Positions 57,794-64,000 of a stretch of DNA of 64,000 bases are shown here, in pieces; positions within the stretch are counted from its first letter, which is position 1; every line of letters starts with the position of its first letter. Location of the stretch: the NCBI RefSeq assembly GCF_963678635.1, contig NC_087063.1, positions 73,803,617 to 73,867,616 on the forward strand, in the 5' to 3' direction. The DNA comes from Symsagittifera roscoffensis (taxonomy: Eukaryota > Xenacoelomorpha > Acoela > Convolutidae). The position numbers and the translations under genes are program-made. The notes under the pieces are model-generated. The model had not been told where the DNA came from. It did not search any database and was given only the letters and a program-made list of their open reading frames with translations.

Positions 57794-58078
57794 TTGAAGA
57801 GTATTTTAGTACCTGATTTTACGAGACAAAAACCAAGAATAAAGATTTTGAAAAAATTAGTCGCCATAAGACCAAATTCTTCCCTCATTTCATTGATCGG
57901 AACTATAGGAACTAAGTTTTTAGTACTAAAAGTATTGCAAGTTACCTTCATTACGCCCATTTTGGCAAGCGCATACATTATAAGAGTTACTCGAGGTTCT
58001 GAAATTGTGATATCAAGGACCAAAACCAGACAAACAATCCTAGTGTCAAAAACACATAAAAAAAGGCTAAATATATAA
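57794..58078 (+). other. Uncertain coding-like segment, possibly transporter-derived
   Basis: A 94-codon frame includes LIGTIGTKFLVLKVLQVTF and ITPILASAYIIRVTRG. The spacing G.K.L.L...TPILA......IRV..G recalls the helix 3-4 region of SLC17-type major facilitator transporters, but the usual GLGEG word is absent and no splice partner is found. The opposite strand is also open for 129 hydrophobic codons, which weakens any reading. It could be an exon relic or chance. Confidence 0.2.
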
Positions 58079-60224
58079 TAAAATGCGTATGTGAGTATAA
58101 TCAGACAACAAAAAATAGGGATGGGTCTCATAGCAGTTGTGTTTTTTAACATAAATATAAAAATGAATTTCATTTAATCACTATTTCGAGATTTTTTCAA
58201 TCAAGTTTCCACTTTTCAACAGCGTGCACTTTGCAAACAATTTCATTGAGCGAAAGCAATTTTTTGCATTCAATAAATCAGTGATTTGAGAACGATTTGA
58301 AAGTTTATAATGATTTGTTTTTGTTTATAATGAATTAAATAATGATTCGTGTAAGTTCAAAGACAACGGAAATTTTTTTGAAAGAAACCGCAAATAAAAA
58401 ACTTCATGACGTTGTCTAGAATGATTTTTCGTTGCAGAAAACACGTACAGAAATAGATAAACTCGACGGCGTTTCATGAAATTTCAAAGAAAAAACTACG
58501 TGATAAAGAAATGTTTTCATGAAAAATTTTGAATTATAAAATGTAATCTGACATTAGAATTCGATTAGATTGCAATCCGGTTCCCCTCGAATGACCCAAA
58601 ATTAGGATAGTGAGCGATAAAATTTAATTCAGGCTAAAAAAAAACCTTTAAAAAAGTTTCAAAAAGAGGAAAATATACGAAGTCAAGACTATTAAAATTA
58701 CAAATTGCAGGAGTAAAAGAAAACACAAAAAGAAACTACAGTGAAAACTGCATAGACCAAACAAAATCACAGATATGGTAACTGTGACGTAACATAAGCA
58801 TAGTTGACGTAACATAAGCAGACAAAAGGCAAGACTACAATTTTTAGCAGAGCATTTCCCGTTTACAATAAAAACAGGTCCTGGTCAGGTTCAAACTTGA
58901 CTTATGCCGCCCCAAGCGTGTTTGTTACTCTAGATTAAGTGTGCCGGAGGCGCAAGGAAATTCGATTTCATTATGTACTAAGATACCAAGTGATTTAAAT
59001 GATTCTGTTTAACAAATTGTTTATCCAAAAAAATTGATTTTCAGATTTGATAACCCTTGCTAATCGAAGCGTATTCATTTATTTCATTTTATAAGTCACA
59101 AAGTGCTCATCGTTACGTCCTACGTACAAAAAACATTATCAAGAAGCAATCGAGTCACACATGTGCACTCGAAAAAGGAATATGTAACTATCAATATCTG
59201 CCAACTGCTGTTCACCTCAAACAGTAATAAAAAAAATAATGTACCGACTACAGTTATAATTACAAAAAAATTTATATTTAATTTTAAGATAAAAAAGTTT
59301 TTTTACCGATTTTTTTTTCAAATTCTTACTTGTCTTTCTGAACAGTAAAATACTCTTCAATTTAAAGACTTACGGACTAATTATAAATATAAAGTATATA
59401 AATATCTGTTCAAGTTGTAGAAATAACAAATGAAGAGTTCATGTTGAGTCTATTTTCATTTGTTTTCACTCTGCGTTAACTTTGATTCTGAATGTAAGAC
59501 CGGTTTTTTTTTCAAAACAAGCAAAAATTTTTGTGACAAAAATCAATCACACTAGTTTAAGCTAAGTTAAAAGAGTAATTGAAATTCAATTATCAGTCTC
59601 AACAGGAAGGTATAAACAATTATTTGTTTATTTTACCTCATTCGGCTTAGAAATTATTGGTATCATTCAACTAACATTGCTCGAAGATAAGCGGAAAAAA
59701 AAAACAAACCAGTTCCTTGCATGATTCGCGGCTGGAGTGGGGCAAGAAAAGTTTTTAGCTGTTTTTAGATTTTTTGTTTTTAAAACTTGAAATTTCTGGA
59801 AAGTTTTCCTCACGCAAATGACTGTATATTTGCTGTTGAAAAAAAAAATGAAAATAACGTATATTTGATATCTTAAAAACGTTCTCTAAAATTTTCTCCA
59901 AAAAGCCCTTCAAAATCATTGAAAAATTCATAAAAATCAAAAAACAAGAAATTGTCCGAAGAACTTTCTTCTAAATTTCTAAATAATTTTTCAAAACGAG
60001 GATGCAATTTTTCGTTTCTATGATCAAAGACGGATCTAAAAATTTCTCGACGGAGCAACTTCAAAAAAAAAACAAGACTGCTCGTATCAGGGCGAAACTT
60101 TGAATGTTCCGACTGCCTTTTAAGGTCTATGGAGCAGTAATAACATGAAAATTTAATTATTATAATATCAAACGACTTTTTTTTCTTCATTTGAGATTTT
60201 TTGATAGTTTTCGCTCCTAGAAAC
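58079..60224. other. No gene seen
   Basis: AT-rich. It contains the tandem TGACGTAA sites at 58785-58820, and at 60026-60130 a fragment GACGGATCTAAAAATTTCTC plus one arm of the GTCGGAACATTC foldback family. Confidence 0.4.
58785..58820. repeat. Two tandem TGACGTAACATAAGCA words
   Basis: The 16-base word is exact at 58785-58800 and 58805-58820, four bases apart. TGACGTAA is a bZIP (CREB/ATF/PAR-type) binding core. Function is inference only. Confidence 0.6.
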
Positions 60225-60560
60225 AAATCAATTATGGCAAACAAGATTCCGTCATCCAATTAGGAACTATTTCTATGACGGATTGAATCTCTGCTTACGC
60301 GTTAATAGCGCAAAATATGTCGCGTGTTAGTTGTCCCAAATTGGCCAAAATGACAATCATTAAACCCCCATAACTTTACAAGTGATCACAGTTTAAAAAA
60401 ATTCAAATATACGCTCAAGACAACAATACCTTTTGAAATACTTTAAAAAAATTGTCAAAACTGGCTAATTAAAAAGTCGAAACTTGTCTATATAAAAAAA
60501 ATCATCCCGAGCACAAGTTTTCTGTTACTTTTGTTACAAAAGTCGGAAAAAAAATTCTAA
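60225..60560. repeat. Dispersed repeat, GCGCGTTAATTG family
   Basis: Diverged copy of 49600-49945: AATCAATTATGGCAAACAAG, CTTACGCGTTAATAGCGC, GTGTTAGTTGTCCCAAATTG, ACCCCCATAACTTTAC and CTGTTACTTTTGTTAC in the same order and orientation. Confidence 0.65.
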
Positions 60561-60837
60561 CTTTCTTCGACCAAATACGGTTTTTAATTTTTCTAAAACT
60601 ATAAAACACTCATTCTAGGTTTAAAAAATATGTAGGAACATTTCCGAAGTTTATATTTTCACGTAAAACAGTATTTCAATTTTAGCTGAATGAGCTGAAA
60701 AAAGTTTAAAGCACTGGTTGTGAGGTAGTGCAAAACAAATACAAAAAGGTTAGAAGTTTGAACCGCAGAAAACTGGTAATTTCTTCTCAAAAAAATCAAA
60801 CGGAAATTTTTCAGCAGCTTTCCAACTGTAAAGAACA
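60561..60837. other. No gene seen
   Basis: Short AT-rich gap before the LINE relic, without recognisable content. Confidence 0.4.
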
Positions 60838-62115
60838 ATGGGATTTCATAAACAAAAAATAAAGAAAAAGAGTAAACAAAAATCAATAACTGCTAACGAA
60901 ATTGATCTGGAAAAAAGCAAAAAAGCAAACGATGTTACTGAAATAGCAAATTATTTGAATCAAGTTTTTCCAAAACTAGGTTTTTTTAATGGTGAAGATA
61001 TACCCCGAAAACCAAAAGAACAAATTATATATGCAGTTTTTCGTTTTCCTTGCGTCACAAGAAAAAAAAATTTACGAAGAAATAGATAATTTAACAATGA
61101 AGAAATCTCCAAGGCCGATGGGAAAACAAGCTTATGTCTTCAACAAAGTAAACATGCTATTAGTACACACCTCCAATTTGCTTTTTATGAAATTAAATTA
61201 CAAAACCAGTTTCCATTATTCCTTAAAAAAGCAAATATCAACCGTGTTTTCAAAAGCGGCAACACACAGGTTGCATCAAATTATAGGCCTCCTTGCGCGA
61301 CAAACACGCTTTCAAAAAAATTTGAACGCTTGATTTTGAACCAAAATATGGAATTTCTCAAACAAAATTTGGTATTAAACGTCTACCAATTCGGACTTCG
61401 GGAAAACAAATCTGCGACTGTTGCAGTTATCCTCTTTACCGATATTGTTTGTAAAACACATGTATCAATCAAGAAAAACAAGTGCAATTTTTCTAAATCT
61501 TGCTTAAGTTTTTATGTCTTTTTCGCATGAAACTCTATTAGAAAAAATTGAAATGTATGGTTTTCCCAATGATGCATCAAATCCGATTTTTTAAGAGACC
61601 GTCAACAATGTGTAAAGCTTCAAAATCATTATTCGGACTGATAACACTTACTCATGACTTTCCACAAGGTACTGTTTCCGTACATTCGCTTTTAATGTAA
61701 TTGATTTTAAAAACAAAATCAAGATGAATATGAGTTTAGTGTTTTTTGTAGATAATTTAAGTATCTTATGTACAGGAAACTCAATAAGTTAGAAACAACC
61801 ATTAGAAACAAGACTTATGCTCAAGACCATTAGAAACAAGACTTATGCTTTTCAGATCATGAGTTTTGTCACATCTATCTTTCAACTCAACATTTTTTCA
61901 AAATATACCCATGTATCAAATTAACAGAATAAATAGACAAATTAATTGGGGAAACAAAGTGTGCTACCTCCGTAGAAAAAATGATCATGCACCAGATTTA
62001 CTTCTCAAGTCTAAAGCTCTACCAGCCGAACTCTTCATTACTCAGCATAGCTTGAATGTTCGATGTGGTGAAAATTATTTTAAAAAATGCAGTTTACCTA
62101 TAACAGAGTACCTGT
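60838..62115 (+). pseudogene. LINE reverse transcriptase relic (CR1/Jockey-like)
   Basis: Several plus frames carry pieces of one ORF2 in order: ANDVTEIANYLNQVFPKLGF (60930-60980); EEIDNLTMKKSP in another frame near 61080; then from 61150 HLQFAFYEIKLQNQFPLFLK, INRVFKSGNTQVASNYRPP and LILNQNMEFLKQNLVLNVYQ, then FGLRENKSAT. These match the finger and palm segments of CR1/Jockey-type RTs (GD..VSNYRP...LSK.FE.LI...QFGF...ST). Further relics follow: SHETLLEKIEMYGF near 61530, QGTV near 61670, and a C-terminal-like stretch at 61866-62117. At least three frameshifts and several stops make it dead. It may belong to the same family as the relic at 3318-4399. Confidence 0.75.
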
Positions 62116-63748
62116 GAAACTAAACGAAGGCACAAAACAAATAAAACAAAACAAATTCCTAAAAACAAATTGCGGAAAAAAATCTGTAGTAAGCATTAGT
62201 GGTAATAAATAGAACAATTTAAACGTAACGCTGAGAAAAATTAAAGCAAAACAAAAATTTAACTTCGAACTTAAATTTTTTTAAAATAAAAACACACGAA
62301 AAAACTCCTATTGACAGATCCATTAGTTCTCTTAGAGATTGTTTTTATATCTAATATTAGTATTGTTTTATTCATTTTTATATATAAAAGTTGTATTTGT
62401 ATATTTACATGCCGGTGTAGTTGTTGATTGTTAACTTATTATGATAATATCATGTTGTAGCAGCATGTATGTTTAACCAAGCGGTTATTTTGAATTTACA
62501 CGTTTGTGAAAAAAATTACCTTTTCTATTTTTATGAGCTCTAAGTGACCTTATTGTAAATCGCTGAGGATTTGCTTATTAAAATATATTTGGTTTATTAA
62601 AATATGGTTTTTATTAAAATATAAAAACAAGTTTCCTATTGATTTTTTTCACATTTTTCAGAGTTTTTGTTCAGGAAAAGAAAATACTTTTTTGTAATGA
62701 GCTTCACACACAATCCCGTTTTATTGTTTTTTGCAAATTGTTCCAACTGGGCCAACTTTGATCGGGATTACTTTTCCAAGCAGCTAGCAACAAATCAATT
62801 CTAGTATGTGTTAATTACATGTCGTTTCTTCTGGAATGGTATGCAAGTTGGGTTTAAAAAACGCCCGCAACAATGTACCAAAGCACAAAATAAATACGGG
62901 GAGTAACAAACTAAGATGAGACCGATTCAACAGTTCAGGCTTTTCAACTTTTATAAACTTAGAGAAGCTCAGGTAACTAAGTTTAGACAAATGCAACTCA
63001 ATAAGCATGTATCGAACCAATGAAGCAATGATATAGATCGACAAAAAGCGATGTCATTCAGCCGAAAAATACATTGTGATTAATATAATATATTCGTACG
63101 CTTCCTAGTTAAGATGATTGATCTTCATATATCGATGATATTGAAACGGTCAGCAATCAGAAAAAAATCTCCCGTGGTACCTTACAGAATAACCACCAGA
63201 ATAAAGAACTAAATCAATAGTTAAGCATACGCGGATTTTGTATACCGTAAATCAAATTTCCCCCTTTTTTCAAAAACAAACTAGAGGGGGGGGGGGGGGG
63301 GGTAGTTTACTATACAGCAAACTATGAACTTGAGTTTTCACAAACAGAATTGATACGATTACGAAGCAACTAGTTGGGGTCAAGGGTGTGTTACATGATG
63401 CTCCGGGAACCCTGTAGTTTTTTTTTGCTAAATTGAAAATCGGCTGCATAGAAATGGCTGTCCAAAAATGAACCTAACAAACCACTTGCCATACTTATAA
63501 CTCAAAATTCTATCTCTATAATTGAGTTGGACTCAATTGGGATGATACGCAGACTGCAACTTCAGCAAACGAATCAATTATTTCAGCGGATGAAATTTTC
63601 AGTGCAAATTCTTCTATAACCTCCTACTATTGACTCGCGGCTTCATAAAACATTTTCAGTTTTAAATGGTTATTCCAATTAAGCGACACAAAAATGAATA
63701 TGCAAAAAAGTTTTCAAGCAAATTTATTGAATTAGAAATCAGGTGACC
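62116..63748. other. No gene; poly-G tract
   Basis: AT-rich DNA. 63284-63302 is an almost pure G-run. The 77-codon minus frame at 62811-63044 has no motif. Confidence 0.45.
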
Positions 63749-63904
63749 TGTTGAAATAACGTCCTGAAACCATTTTCAGATTTTTTGAGTCACCGGTGAG
63801 TTCCAATTATTGAGTTAAGTCTAAGGGATAGATTTAATAAGGAAAACTCGCCGATGCCCGAAAATGGGCTGAAAACTGTTTCAGGACGTTATTTTAACAA
63901 GTGG
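63749..63904. mobile_element. Short MITE-like inverted repeat
   Basis: The left end CCTGTTGAAATAACGTCCTG continues AAACCATTTTCAG; the right end is the complement, GGACGTTATTTTAACAAGTGG preceded by CTGAAAACTGTTTCA (the longer words are cut here for length). The perfect inner block is AATAACGTCCTGAAAC, and weaker pairing continues inward. No target duplication is recognised. Confidence 0.6.
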
Positions 63905-64000
63905 AGTCAATGGAAAATTTTGAAATATTAGCAACGCACATGAGGGGCCAATATGAGGGGGAAAATTAACTGGAAATAAACATATACACAGAGGCGAAGC
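63905..64000. other. Right end of window, no gene
   Basis: AT-rich; ends with GAGGCGAAGC, a word also present at 54350. Nothing else can be supported. Confidence 0.4.

Overview
The window looks like repeat-rich nuclear DNA from an invertebrate animal. It is strongly AT-rich, has no operon-like packing, and carries a GT-AG intron, an AATAAA signal and metazoan transposon families: a BEL/Pao LTR retrotransposon, CR1-like LINE relics, a Penelope-like GIY-YIG fragment, hAT-type MITEs and foldback elements. I cannot name the phylum from sequence alone. Only one host gene is convincing. Most of the rest is satellite-like tandem arrays, dispersed repeats and decayed transposons in low-complexity AT-rich DNA.

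Layout. 1-4.4 kb: a Penelope-like GIY-YIG end, two clusters of a palindromic GCGGAATCCGC motif, a ~160-bp tandem array, and a minus-strand LINE relic (PHD-type ORF1 followed by the start of an endonuclease domain). 6.6-8.2 kb: a (TA)n tract and a ~340-bp tandem array. 11.6-12.2 kb: a ~133-bp tandem array. 12.65-15.84 kb: a two-exon FkbM-type methyltransferase gene, apparently intact. 16.5-27 kb: a hAT MITE with an 8-bp target duplication, degraded relatives, a 27-bp tandem array and clusters of a 10-bp ATTATAATCG unit. 27-37 kb: foldback elements and a three-copy 1,076-bp tandem array that bears the footprint of unequal crossing-over.

37.7-46.9 kb: a full-length BEL/Pao element on the minus strand. 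It has 99.4% identical LTRs, a CTTAC target duplication, PBS, PPT, an open gag, and a pol broken by several stops and frameshifts. Its leader holds three tandem hairpins whose stems differ in sequence but covary to keep pairing, around loops of constant 57-nt length. Its LTR holds a tRNA-like A box plus B box. The 5' LTR, part of the leader and the flank are repeated without visible differences at 47.46-49.27 kb. 49-64 kb: more dispersed repeats, a TA-flanked inverted-repeat element with a GC-rich core, a near-perfect ~390-bp palindrome, a 733-bp foldback element with a diverged relative at 27.4 kb, a LINE reverse-transcriptase relic at 60.8-62.1 kb, and a short MITE near the right end.

How the parts relate. 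The FkbM gene stands alone, with no linked pathway genes visible. The BEL element is the only unit in which parts clearly work together: LTR promoter and polyadenylation signals, tRNA-primed reverse transcription from the PBS, a PPT, Gag with zinc knuckles, and protease/RT/RNase H/integrase. As assembled, its pol cannot make a functional enzyme set.
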